Assembly: GCA_030411725.1 (NCBI GenBank) | Contig: MU839830.1 | Span: forward strand, 1,116,001-1,180,000 | DNA length: 64,000 bases | Source: Echria macrotheca | Taxonomy: Eukaryota > Ascomycota > Sordariomycetes > Sordariales > Schizotheciaceae | Reading direction: 5' to 3' | Shown: piece after piece, positions 21,682-32,826 of the stretch | Layout of the letters: each line of letters starts with the position of its first letter | Numbering within the stretch: the stretch's first letter is position 1 | Program-made: the position numbers and the translations under genes | Notes under the pieces: model-generated | The model's input: the letters and a program-made list of their open reading frames with translations, nothing else | Databases searched by the model: none | What the model was told of the DNA's origin: nothing

Positions 21682-22964
21682 GGCTGCGGATTGTTGTGTG
21701 AGTGGGAGGTGGTCGTGACGGTAGGAAGCCGGAGGGACCGTCGCTGGGACAACCGGCGGTGAGGCCCCGCGCCGACTCGTTCCGGCGCCGCACTCGGGCG
21801 CGGCGATGGTCGGACGCGCGGTGAGCGTGGTCGGCGGGTCGTCTGCTGCTGCTTTGGCTTTTAACGTCGGAAGCTATCCGGAGTTGAGACAATTGAGTTG
21901 CGGGCCGTGGGTAAGGTATGTGGGCACTTTTTTGCTAGCTTCCGTGGTTGTGTCACTGACAGCTGCAGGTCGGAATGCCAATGCAAGTCCGGGCGATGGG
22001 TTCGAGATGCCTAGAATCAGTGGAATGTTGAAGGGGGGAAGAGCAGAGGCGCGGGAATGCCACTGCAAGATTTTAATAAGGTCTCGCTGGAGGTCGGGCA
22101 GGATGGAAGCAGGGTCTGGATTCCCAGCCTCCCGTGGGAACACTGTCGCGATGGTTGTGGTGCACCCAACCTCTCGGTTTTTGTTTTTTGCACCCCGTTT
22201 GCGATTGGACCTGTCGCGTCAAATCAGCAGCACTCCAATTCTCCCGCGGTAAAATTGCAGGGGAAGCTCTCCTTATTTCGTCGAAAAGATGGCATCTGTA
22301 GGTACAGAGCGGGACCCAGAGTGAGTTGGCATGATGCACACTCCTGCAGCCCATCGGCCATGTCTTCCCTGTTTACTTTCCCCTCCTGCCGCTCACTGGA
22401 CGATTATCGCAGAGCTCTTATCGCGGCAGACCCTGGTCGACCCCATTACCCCACCTCCCCACTCGAGCTGACGTTGCCCAGCTTGTCAATGTCAACACGA
22501 ACTGGTTTCTGGTTTAAGAAGAGATTCTAATTCTCACAGCGGTAAACTTGGCAGTTGTCGATTAAAAAGAGACCTATAAAAAGGAGTGTTTCAAGTAGCC
22601 CCGAAGTTATTTAACGATGGTATTCTCAATGAATTACGGAAGTACGGATACCTGGGTTCCTAACAGTTGAGCATCAGGACAGTTAACTATCCCACCCGTT
22701 TAACGGTGCTGAAATACGGTAGAGATAACTGAAGCACAGATGAATAATTAGAATGAACCACCTTAGTTACGAAACCTAGGTCTTCAATTTCTGTTTGTCT
22801 GAACTCGGAGTGCAAGTTCAAGACCGAAGTGGTGCTGTCAGAAGCTGCTGTTAGCACATGACAGGGTTCCGTCCCGCCAACTCGAGCCAAGCTCCAACTC
22901 CGACGGCGCGACGCAAACCACGCAAATCGGCATCGAGCTCCCATCGAGCGCAACAGCTCCCACC
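21682..22964. other. Divergent intergenic region, 1.3 kb
   Basis: Holds the promoters of the membrane glycoprotein (-) and VMA13 (+). An abruptly A/T-rich block at about 22550-22860 stands out from its neighbours and contains no recognisable coding sequence; it may be a decayed repeat. Confidence 0.5.
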
Positions 22965-24517
22965 ATGTCGCTCGACCCGCCGACATATCTCGCATCGCTG
23001 CAGAGCAACATCCGCCAGCGACCCATCCCCTGGGACGGCGCCGTGCGCACCGGCACCTTGACAGAGGAGCAACTCGCCCAGATCCGCGCTGTCGACAAGG
23101 TCAAGAAGGACGCGCGCAAGCACACGGTCGAGGCCGATCTCGATGGCTACTGCACTCTGTTTGTGGGAGGGCCCGGAAAGAAGAGCGTTTTGGAGCTGGC
23201 CGCCAAACGGCAGGATGTCGTGCAGTACATTCTTGTCCTCCTGAGCGATCTGCTCGACAGTGCGTCCTTCCTCCTTTACTCGTCTCATGACATCCTATGT
23301 TCCTAGAGAATCGATCTAACAAGCTACCCAGACATACCTGCGCTCGCCAAGGCGCTCTTCAAGAACGGCGATCCCTATCGGCATTTCCTCCCGCTGCTCG
23401 CCCACTCAGCCAACCCCGACGACCATATTCCTCTCCTGACATCGACCGTGCTGGTCAGCCTCATGGCGGCATCCAAGGATGAGTCGACGGCGACGATAGA
23501 CAAGGCCCTGCCCGTCATTTTCTCTTATCTATCGACGCTCACCAAGAACTCGGACGCCGGTCTCCAGGACATCGGCGTGCAGGAATACTCGTCGCTCCTC
23601 TACGGCCGGGCCACGCGGCAGCAGTTCTGGGAGCAGAGGAGCGAGACGGTCACTCCTTTGATTCAGATCCTGAGAGCGGCGGCGGGCATTAGCGATGATT
23701 CGTCGGCCAGTCTGTGGAGCGATACGACGAACACGGGCAGGACCGGCTTCGAGGGGTCGCTTGGCGGTGGTGTCGGTCTCCAGCTGCTGTACCATGTGCT
23801 GCTAGTCATGTGGCAGCTCAGCTTTGAGGCCAGTGATGTTGGCGATGATCTCAACGAGTATGTGGGCAAACCTGTGGGGAATAAATGCTGACGTGATGCA
23901 GCGAATATGACATTGTGTCTCTGTATACGAAACTGCTCCGACTCTCGCCAAAGGAAAAGACTACCCGGCTGTTGGTCTCTACACTGTACAACCTTTTGTC
24001 TGCGAACCAGAATACTCTTCTTCCGATTGCAGTTCTCGCCCGACTCCCCGCCCTCCTGCAGAATCTTGCGGGGAGACAATTCCCGGACCCAGATCTGAAC
24101 GAGGACCTAGGGAACTTGAGGGACTTGCTAGACGAGTACACGCGGACCAAGACGACGTTTGACGAGTACGTCGGCGAGGTTAATTCCGGCCATCTGCGGT
24201 GGTCGCCGCCGCACCGCAACACGGTGTTCTGGGCCGAGAACGCGCGCAAGATTCTGGACTTTGAGAATGGCGAGATCCTGCGCAAGCTGGCGCAGATCAT
24301 GGCCAGGCCGTGGGACAATGACAAGGCGGTGCTGGCGATTGCGTGCAATGATATTGGCGCGCTGGTGCGCGAGGTGCCGGAGAAGCGGTGGCAGCTGGAG
24401 AAGTTGGGCTTGAAGACGAGGATCATGGAGCTGATGGGCGAGGCGGACGAGAATGTGCGGTGGGAGAGTCTGCGGGCGTTGGGCGGGTGGTTGCAGTATA
24501 GCTTTGACACGAAGTGA
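22965..24517 (+). CDS. vma13: V-type proton ATPase subunit H (VMA13)
   Basis: Regulatory V1 subunit needed for activity of the assembled vacuolar proton pump. Exons 22965-23259, 23332-23857 and 23902-24517; introns of 72 bp (branch TCTAAC) and 44 bp (donor GTATGT, branch GCTGAC). The joins are LLSDLLD-N-IPALAKALF and DDLN-D-EYDIVSLY. The product is 478 residues, identical in length to yeast Vma13. It is alpha-helical, HEAT/ARM-like throughout; recognisable are the C-terminal blocks HRNTVFWAENARKI and KAVLAIACNDIGALVREVP followed by NVRWESLRALGGWL. The start codon has a good context (CACCATGTCG). Confidence 0.96.
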
Positions 24518-24816
24518 GGGTATAGACTGAACGGTGTACGGATTATAGGATTTTATTTATGTTTCTGTATTCTGCGTTTGTGTCTGTCTTGTCTGTGACT
24601 GTCGGGTCTGAAAGTCTAGGATTGAGTGATTTGAGTCCATGTGCGTAATTCCGTGTGGACTGGATATGAAGTGTAGGTGCTTGTACCAGTCCATTGATCC
24701 CACAGGCCGCAGCCCCGCACGCCTTTATCACCATTCCAGTGACATCACCTAGACAGACAGACCTCTTCCAAGCTAGCTATACACCATCGAAAAAACAAAA
24801 CTTGCAAACATCCAAG

Positions 24817-25777
24817 ATGACCAACGACGAGGCCGAGCAACCGAAAATGTCTAAACGGGTGAGCTTCGGTGTTTACGGGTATGATGGAAGACAAACTGAC
24901 AGACAGGATGCAGTTCTACTTTCTAGCTCATGGCGGGGTTGTACAGGGTGCGTTTCCCATTCCCATTCCCTCCCTCGTCTATTATCCTTAGCATGGGGTT
25001 GTGTACTAGCTGTGTTGTGTCGATTCTAATATTACTGGCGGGATATTTACTGACGAACTGGTTGACGGGGATATAGGTGTTGGTTTCCGGTACGTTTCCA
25101 TTTCTTATCGACTATCTATCCACCAACCAACCCCCTTTTCCATGTCCTCATACTCAGAGTGGAATTTGGGTTCGAAGAATATAGCGTCATGGGCTGGGAC
25201 TGAGAGATATATATATAGCTACTTCACCCAGAAACGGGCGGCCGAGTACGGTCTGACGGGGTGGTGCCGGAATACGGATGATAACAAGGTAGGTGTTACT
25301 TTCTTACTTTGTCTCTCTGTAATAAGATTGCTGGATATATATATCCCCTTTATTTCCCTGGTTTATCTACTCTGCTGGATTTCAACACCATACCCTTACC
25401 TGTATCATGACAACCCCCTACCACCACAAACCATATTCGCAACAACAACCACGAGCAGACCACACCATATCACCAACAACACCGAGAACGCCGACATCAC
25501 CACACCACCACACCACCACATCACCATATCACCAACACCACCACAACCACAAACAGAAGAAAAAAACACAAATACACACAAACACACAAATACAACACCA
25601 AACACTAACACAAACAAAACAAAAAAGGTAGAAGGCGAAGTCCAAGGCCCCCCCGAAACAGTCCGCAAGTTCCTCAAAGAAGTCGACGACGGACCGCGCC
25701 ATGCAAAGGTTGTCCGGCTCGACAAGGAAGAGAGGGATATCGTTGAGGGGGAGGAGGGGTTTGGGATTCGGCGGTGA
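24817..25777 (+). CDS. Acylphosphatase, five exons including a 13-nt micro-exon
   Basis: Small enzyme hydrolysing acyl phosphates. Exons 24817-24858, 24914-24947, 25077-25089 (13 nt), 25219-25288 and 25628-25777; total 102 residues, the usual size. Splicing gives GGVVQG-VGFR-YFTQKRAAEYGLTGWCRNTDDN, which contains the signature GxVQGVxFRxxT with the phosphate-binding Arg and the catalytic Asn in GWCRN. The micro-exon supplies most of VGFR, so the active-site loop is assembled from three exons. The first acceptor is taken as GCAG at 24912-24913, because the nearer CAGG acceptor gives a wrong frame. The last intron is 339 bp, unusually long here and almost G-free in its second half. The ATG at 24817 is used; an internal Met (MSKR) could also start. 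Confidence 0.9.
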
Positions 25778-26678
25778 TTTTTTTTACCTTCACTCTCTCC
25801 CTGTGTGTGTGTGTGTGGTTTGTGTGTGTGTGTGTGAGTATGTTGTTGATTTGGGGGAGGGGGAGGTGTGGTTAGTTAGGTGCTCTGGGGTGGGCTGCTG
25901 TGGGGAATGGTTATGGAATGGGGATGGAATGATTATACAATGGGAGGGGGAGGGTGAAGTGAGTTGGTAGTTTGATCCCACCTAAAATCCATGGGTTATC
26001 GACATGCCCTGGAAGTGGTGTATCTGGATTTCGGTCGTCTTGTCTCTGATAGTATATTATGGGTTATTGAGAAAGGGGGCGGTGAAGGGGGAAAGGGGAA
26101 GGGGGAAGGGGGAGTACGGTTGAACACAACATTGGCAGTCCAACCTAAGGTACCGTAAACCACATTCACAACTTACGCCCCGTCTGTATTATCCTCAACT
26201 GCCCCATGTGTATTTGATCAATCGATGCAGTGTTAGAGTCAGAAAACAATTTCTTTTTGGATGAAAAGTAAAGAAGAGTATTTGATCAATTTCAGATTTA
26301 CCAAGAGTACTTTGGTTCATCGATAGCTCGAGCACTCAAACTGCTTGGACCAGACACCTTGCTTGTAATGAGATCCAAATACCCAAATAGAATCGAGCCA
26401 CGCTTGCCGTGCCATGTTAACACGATCCCATCGCCCACCCCAACTCATACCCCAACAACCCCCATCCACCCATCCACCCAACCACTACAAACAACCCCCC
26501 AGTAGATACACAACCAACCAAAACAAAACAAACAAACCCATTAAATTTAATGCAAATATCCATATACCTCGAGTCAAAAACAGGGGATATCTATCTATAA
26601 CAAATAAACCTCGCTCCCACTCCCCATCCCCCATCCATCCCCGTCCCCGTCCCCATTCCCACTGCTAAAAAAACTTCC
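25778..26678. other. Convergent low-complexity intergenic region
   Basis: 901 bp between stop codons. It contains a (GT)n microsatellite (about 25802-25836), a G-rich purine tract at 26077-26113 that could form a G-quadruplex, and an A/C-rich, nearly G-free stretch at 26425-26560. No coding exon seen. Confidence 0.55.
25802..25836. repeat. (GT)n microsatellite
   Basis: Near-perfect GT dinucleotide repeat interrupted once (GGTTT), immediately 3' of the acylphosphatase stop codon, probably in its 3' UTR. Confidence 0.8.
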
Positions 26679-29600
26679 CTAAGCAAACGTCATGCTAATC
26701 TCCTTCTCCTTCCCAAACTCGTCATCATCAAAATCCGCCCACGGATTCGAAGTCCCTCCCACCTTCTGCGTCGACCCCGTCCGTACCACCTCCTTCGCCG
26801 GCACCGACACAGAAGCCTGTCTACTATGCCCCTGCCCCTGCCCCTGCCCCTGCCCCTGCCCACCCCCAAAATTCTGCTGCTGCTTAGGAGGCTCCTCAAA
26901 AGCAGTATCAAAAACCATCTGCACCCCCTCTTCCTCTTCCTCTCCCTTCCCCAGACCTCCCCTATACCCCTCCACCTCGGCCTTGCTAGCAGGAAACGTC
27001 GGCGTCCTCTCGCCAGAGATATACCCCACAGAAGGCTGCCTTACATGTCCCAGCGAAACCTTCCTCGTCTGGGCACTCGACGGCTGCCGCGAATGCGCCG
27101 TGGGCCTATACTCGCCCGACGACCGGACCTCGACCGACGATCGGTACGGCACCGCCTCGGCACTCCGCGTTTCTCGCAAGCTATCCCTCGGCGTGCGAAT
27201 GAGCGGCTTCGGCGGCGGGCCCGGCGTGAGCTCGAGTTTCATCGGCGGCAGCGTGCTCTTGATCTCGCGCACTTGTAGGATTTCCTCGTCCACCTCCACA
27301 CCCCTGGTCTTCTCCATGGCGATCTCGGCACGAATGGCATCCACATCAAACAACACGCCGTGGTTGTTGCCTTCTTTATCTTCTGTCCTGCCGCTCCCTG
27401 GACCTGCTCCTGTCTTGTGCGAATCTTCATATACCTCCCACTCCTGCTTGTCCACCTTCTTCTTCCGAAAGAATGAGAATGCGCCACGGCTGGTCTTGCC
27501 CTCCTTTTGCTCCTTCAGCGCCTCCTTCCGAGCCTCTTCAATTTCGTTGATTAGCTCCCGTTGTCGTTCCCCGTGATTTTCCGGGTCTGGATCTTCAATC
27601 TCGGTAAACTCGTCGCTCTCGATCGCCCAGCCGCATTCTCGTAGCAACCTAGGAATGGCGCGGCGGTAGTCCATGTGGCCAGCCACAAACTCGGAAATGT
27701 CCTTGTTCTCTATCCCCGGGACGCCCTCGACAGGCGCCAAGCCGGCAATCCGTCTGATGCCGCCGTTGGTGAGCCGGAAGAGATAGCCTAGAATCCAATC
27801 GTTGCCGTGGTAGCCGTTGACAAAGCGTCCTGAAACCACGGCTCGCGCCTTGATGTAGTCGTCCTGCTTGACCACGACGGGGCTACCGAACAGGTAAACG
27901 TTCTGGACGAGCCCGTGGGCACCCTTCCTGGCCAGTTCTAGAAGACACGAAAAGATGACGCGGCTGCCGATGGAATAGCCCACCAGCGTGATAGGTCGGG
28001 TGCCCAGGTTACGGTCGATTAGTGAATCTGCCAGGATAAGACCGGCAGACCACGCGCGGTCGAGCGACACCGCCCAGGGGTTGTCGATGAGATAGGAAAG
28101 CTTGGTGAGAACCACGGGCACCTGTAGCGCAGCCATCAAGCTGAACAGCACCGTGGCGCCTAGAACTTGTTGAAGACCCGTGGTGAGTGCCTGGCCGCGT
28201 TAGTATAGACCAGCTGAGACAAAAAAAACATACCTCAGTCGCTAGAATATTAATGGTATCACCCATACTCTTCAGCATGTCCGGCTCCCACAGTACCGAG
28301 TACAAATCGCCCATGACCGGGTCCACCGTACTAAACGGCAACCGCACGTCGTCCACCTTGCCCGTCATCCACCCAGACACCGTCACGATCAGATTAACCC
28401 GCTTGTTATTATGCAGCGGCCGGTACTCAAACGTCTTGACCGCGCCAGTCCGCCGGTTCGCCGCCCTGACACCAATGAACCCGCCCGACGCCGCCGCGCT
28501 GGAAGTAATAATGGCCGCGCCGCCAGCGCCCGCCAAAAACGTGCCGGTGCCGCTCACACCAATGGCGCCGAACCCGACCGCCAGACCGGCGCCAATCATG
28601 GGTGCCAGCAGGCCCGCCGACAGCCCAATCACCAACCCTCCGCCAACGGTCGCGAGCCCCATCATGACGTACCGCCGTTTGAGCGCCAGCTTGCGTCGGT
28701 TCTCCATGTGGTCGTCCTCGTTCCAGTTCTCCTTGTCGGCCTGCTGCTGCATCTCAAGGGCGTCGGTGGCCTTCTTCTCGAACCGGCAGATGTCGAGCCA
28801 TGGGATCTGGAGATCGTTGCCCACCCGCTCCAGGAGCACTCGCGACCGCGAATCGTATACCGAGTCGGCGATGAGCACGAGAAACAAATCGCACAGCACG
28901 GTCCACCTCAGGTCGATATCGATTTTTTCTGTAGTGGGCATCTGCGACGGCATCTTGACGGGCGCCGTCAATTCCGAGTCGTCATCCACATGATACGCTG
29001 GCGGCGGTGTGGCGGGCTGCTCGGGCTCGACGGATGCGACCGACGACGGCCGCGGCGACTTGGTGCTGCCATCTGAGCCAGACGGACTCTTGACCTTCTC
29101 AGCCGCCATCGGATTCTTAACTCTGGCGTTGGCCATCAGGATAGGCGTCAGATCGGCCGGCATGACGCCGTGAGCGGTAAGCTGCTCGATCATGACCTGC
29201 TCGGCTGGACTAACATCCATATGTGAGTACAGCCGGATCATGATCTTTTGGCCCCACATCTGCATGCTCTCAGCCGCCAGGGCCAGCTCCTTCTTGACCT
29301 TTTTGAGGGCCTGCATCGTCTCAATGTCCTTGACCATGGACGAGATCTCCAGCCTGACGAGCCCGACGTAGGCGATCCGTTGACCTTCCGTCAGCAGCTC
29401 TTTTGTCGCTTGCAGCTGGCTCACAGCGTCCCGCTGCACCTCGTCTTCGTCCGTCACGGCCGTCGTCGGACCCTTGTCCTTGAACAGGTACTGAGTATTC
29501 TCGTCCATGCTCGTGGCCGACTCGGCGTCGTCGTCGACAAACACCCGGGTATACCCCTTTCCGGCGCCGCCAAGACCGCCGTAGCCATATTTTTGAGCTT

Positions 29601-30588
29601 CCTGGTCCTCCTCTTCGTGATACTCCTTAGCAATAAGCTTGTTGTCGTCATCGTAGATATCGTAGGGCGCATACGCGGGCATAGTCTGCCACTCGCCATC
29701 GTCGTTGTCTTCTTCGTCGGGTTGCTTCGTCGAGAGCTGTTGGTGGGAGAACTCGGAGACGCCGGGCCCGTGGATGATGCTGGCCTCGCTCTTGTCGCGG
29801 CTGTGGTCGACCTTGGGCTGTTTTGGGGATTCCTTGGTCAGGGAAATGGCCTGGTCTTCTTCTTTCGGTGGTTCTGCCTTGGTTTCTAGCGCCTTTGGGG
29901 CTTCCGAGGGATCTGGTTTCGGTGTGGGTTCCGCATCCTTTACCTTGACCGCCTCCCTGTGGACGTCCGGCACATCCGCCTTGGGTTTCTCCGTCACCTC
30001 CTTGGGTTTCTCCGTTACCTCCTGGGGCTTCTCTGTGATCTTCTCCTTGGGCTCCGGAACTGTGGCTCCATTGTTCGGAACGGTGGGTGTAGAAGGCTCC
30101 TTTCCATCCGAGCCAATCCGCGACACGGCATCCGACTGCAGCCCCGAGACGGCATCCTTAAACTCGTCGTCGCTGCTCGATTCGGCGTCCTCGTTGCTTA
30201 CAACCTTGGTTTCTGCCATTTTACTGCCCGTTCCGTTTGGAATTACTGTCGATTTCGTCGTGTCTTGATCGTTTGCGCCATCGGCCGCGTCCTTGGCCTC
30301 TGGGCCGGTGGTTGCCGCGTCAGCCCCTGGGGGCGGTGGTCTGTATTTCCGGATGGGAAGACCAAAGTCGTCCAGTTCTGGGGGTTCGACGGCCATGGCG
30401 GTCTCTTCCGCGCCGGACTTCGCGTCCACCGCCGTGGTAACTATCGCGTCCGTCGTCGTGGTCGTCGTGTCAGTGGTGGGGGTGAGGGGATGGGCATCGT
30501 TTGGGAGCGTCGCCGTCGTCGGGGTACTGTCGGAGGCGCTGCCGGTAGTGTCGGTGATCGTGGCCGCGCGTGGGCCGGAATTGGGCAT
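26679..30588 (-). CDS. DUF726 family protein (alpha/beta-hydrolase-like, TMCO4/yeast Mil1-type)
   Basis: Large membrane-associated protein of the DUF726 family. Exon 1 is 30588-28234 and exon 2 is 28190-26679; the 43-bp intron (GTATGT, TACTAAC, CAG) joins LATE-ALTTGLQQ in phase 0. The product is 1,288 residues. The first ~350 residues are acidic, Pro/Lys-rich and disordered with a TEKP(K/Q)EV repeat. The family core starts near residue 440; it includes a Gly/Ala-rich hydrophobic hairpin (GLATVGGGLVIGLSAGLLAP and the following GAGLAVGFGAIG) and the hydrolase-like stretch RPITLVGYSIGSRVIFSCL, whose G-Y-S-I-G matches a nucleophile elbow, then YLFGSPVV and the late block NKDISEFVAGHMDYR. The C-terminal 250 residues are disordered and contain a GQ repeat. 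Yeast Mil1 acts in clathrin-linked membrane traffic; a similar role here is inference. Confidence 0.9.
26828..26857. repeat. Hexanucleotide coding repeat (GCCCCT)5
   Basis: Five perfect copies of GCCCCT inside the DUF726 gene; on the minus strand they encode an alternating Gly-Gln run. Likely length-polymorphic between strains. Confidence 0.85.
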
Positions 30589-31125
30589 GCTGGGTTGTTG
30601 CTGTGACACACGGACGAAAACTCGATCGCGGCCGCAGATCCGGCGTCGCGACCGGCATGCAACAGTCTGTTGGGCGTGGAACAAAGGGAATCAGGGGCCG
30701 TACTCTGAAGGACGTTTCAAAGGCGCACGCCCGCTGCTTCAGTGCACAGACAAACAGCCCATGTGGGGAACCCTGTCGGCCACTGACACCACTGACTGCC
30801 CAAAGAAGTTCGCAGAGATGCAACCCAGCCAATTTCTCCACTGCAGCAGAGCAGAGTACGAGATGGAGATAGGTGAGAAATGCAAACATAGCAATTTTAC
30901 ATTCATGACGGGGACTAACACGAGTGCATTCGGAATTGGATACTGTGCCCCACTATGTCACCTCCGGATCGCCAATGATGGCGCTCCGAGATCTGCAGAA
31001 CCAAGCAGCCTTCGAAATTCTCTGGATCGGGACGCACTGTCAGAGTGCACTGCTTGGCATGACAACCCAACTGACATGCGACTAAGAGATATTCTTGGTT
31101 CAACATCTCGAACCCCTAACAGCGC
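30589..31125. other. Intergenic: DUF726 leader/promoter and UTP23 3' flank
   Basis: 537 bp between two minus-strand genes. Open frames on both strands are short and unremarkable. The frame of the DUF726 protein stays open to 30684 without a better start codon. Nothing else recognised. Confidence 0.5.
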
Positions 31126-32004
31126 TCACTCATCCGTCGTCGGGGCAGTGCTCGGTCCGTCCTCCGCCTGCTTCTGCTCCGATGCATTCCCGGCGTTCCC
31201 CACGCCGCCTTTCTTTCGCCGCTTTCGCTTGGGTTTTGTTTCTGCTGGTGTCTCTGCTGTTGGCTCCGTCGGTTTCCGGGGCTTTTCCCCGTCGTTGGTC
31301 TGCTTCTTGGCTTTCTTGACCGCAAGCGGATTTGGTCCCTTGGGTCCGTACTGTTTCTTTCTCTTCTTGGGCGTCTCCTTATCGTCTTTCCCGGCCTTGG
31401 CCTCGTCTTCTTCACCCGAGTCCCCGGAGTCGGAATCATCTTCCTCGCGTTTCCTCTTTTGCCCTCTGATGATCCCATCCTTGAACCTAGCCTCTGTTAA
31501 TAGCGCAAAGACAACTTTGTCGAGAAGACCTACTTTGACCGCTCCTCACGTTCCCTGACCTTTGCCGAAGATGCCGACATGGGTTCGAGAATCTGTCCCG
31601 TTAGTTCCGTGCTGAGAAAACGTGACATAAACTTACCACAACACTCCGCCGAACATACATCAACGGCGTAGGCACCACGGATCGTAACCTTTCTCGCTAT
31701 CCAACTCATTAGCCGTCACCCCGTGACACAGATACAGATACATACCAACTCCTCATCCTGCGTCGCAACGATATACCGAAACTTGTTCTGGTTATTCCCC
31801 TTGGGATCCACCACCGACATGACACACTCATGCTCGCTCAGCGCCGCTTCGTCCATGAGATGTCCGCACCGCCGCCTCTCAAACGTCTTTGCCCTCTCAA
31901 TCGCCGCCACCACGGCCGGGTCCCGATTGGGCCCCTTGTTCTGGTCATACAGCGCGCGCTATATATCGGTCAGCCCCATTTTCTCAGTTTGATCTCAAGA
32001 AGGC

Positions 32005-32042
<38 letters not shown>

Positions 32043-32233
32043 ACAATACAGCACTGCGTAATCATGGGCTTCAGGCTCTTGGTCGACAGCGTCTTCTCCA
32101 GCAGATGAAGAAAATCCAGCTTGACCGTGTCGAGCACCACGTCGCTCGTCATGAGGATCTGGTACGGCTGCCGGAAGCCGAGAAACTCAAACGACCGCAT
32201 GAGCTTCTTGTACTGCTTCGTGCGCTTGCCCAT
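31126..32233 (-). CDS. utp23: rRNA-processing protein UTP23 (PIN-domain SSU processome factor)
   Basis: Nucleolar factor of 18S rRNA maturation, FCF1/UTP23 family. Five exons: 32233-32045, 31958-31746, 31696-31637, 31592-31534, 31486-31126; introns 86, 49, 44 and 47 bp. The product is 293 residues. The start MGKRTKQYKKLMRSFEFLGF is the family signature. The PIN-like domain covers about residues 20-165 (KPMITQCCI-RALYDQN, then FRYIVATQDEEL-RERLRSVVPTPLMY). The Cys/His set CC, C-GH and H-E-C (RRCGHLM, SEHECVM) fits the UTP23 zinc site. The C-terminal ~115 residues are Lys/Glu-rich with KKRKKQYGPKGPNPLAVKK. For the last intron only the TAG acceptor at 31487-31488 keeps the frame (ERSK-FKDGII). 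Intron 1 contains a 33-nt homopolymer. Confidence 0.93.
32006..32038. repeat. Homopolymer A33/T33 tract inside UTP23 intron 1
   Basis: An uninterrupted run of 33 A on the plus strand (T on the transcribed sense of UTP23), beginning 7 nt after the splice donor. The length may be a sequencing approximation. Confidence 0.9.
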
Positions 32234-32826
32234 CTTTGCTGGCGGCGCCTGTCCGAGACAGGCGGGGAACTGTGATCAAGTGCAGAGTGAGAAGTGATTC
32301 CTTGATCAGCACCATTCAGAGAATGACACGATGAGAACGCAAGGGGTGGTAAAAGTGTGAAGAGTTTCTGTGTTGAAATCTGAGTTTTGTCGCCATTTTT
32401 TTGACTGGCCGCTCGTCTCCAAAAATTTCCAGAGCTCTCAACCTGGACTGCTTGCCCCACCAAGCCACTGCACCTCCCGCGGTTCCACTCACCAGCGGCA
32501 GCGAACTGCAGCCCGCTGGCAAAAAGGCTTGGCGCTTCAGCCTCAACTCCAGCTCCAATTCATTACTTGGCATTTATCAACGGTTATCACGGGTTTATAA
32601 ACTTTTGATTTGAATCCTAGAGCTCGAGAAGTTCATTTCGTGAATAGTCATTATTTCATACGTATGCTAACCAAGTGTCCCGTTCTATTGTTGCCACCCC
32701 AATGCCACACGCCAAACTCCATCACAGTCGTCAGCCGTCGCTCCTACAAAATCCTGTCGTCTGGTTTCGACATCCGCTATTCCCCACGCATCCCGTAAGA
32801 CGTTTTGATGGTGGTCTTGATGCTCG
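32234..32826. other. Intergenic: UTP23 promoter/leader and PP2C 3' flank
   Basis: 593 bp. Moderately A/T-rich at 32575-32670. No exon or RNA gene recognised. Confidence 0.5.

Noticed and set aside
25500..25560. CCACACCACCAC repeats resembling a short array
   Set aside because: Simple-sequence A/C repeats inside an intron, without unique spacers; not a CRISPR array and not expected in a fungal nuclear genome.
29248..30268. Long plus-strand frames over the DUF726 gene
   Set aside because: Antisense to exon 1 of that gene; hydrophobic Val/Leu/Ser runs are the complement of Asp/Glu/Lys-rich codons.
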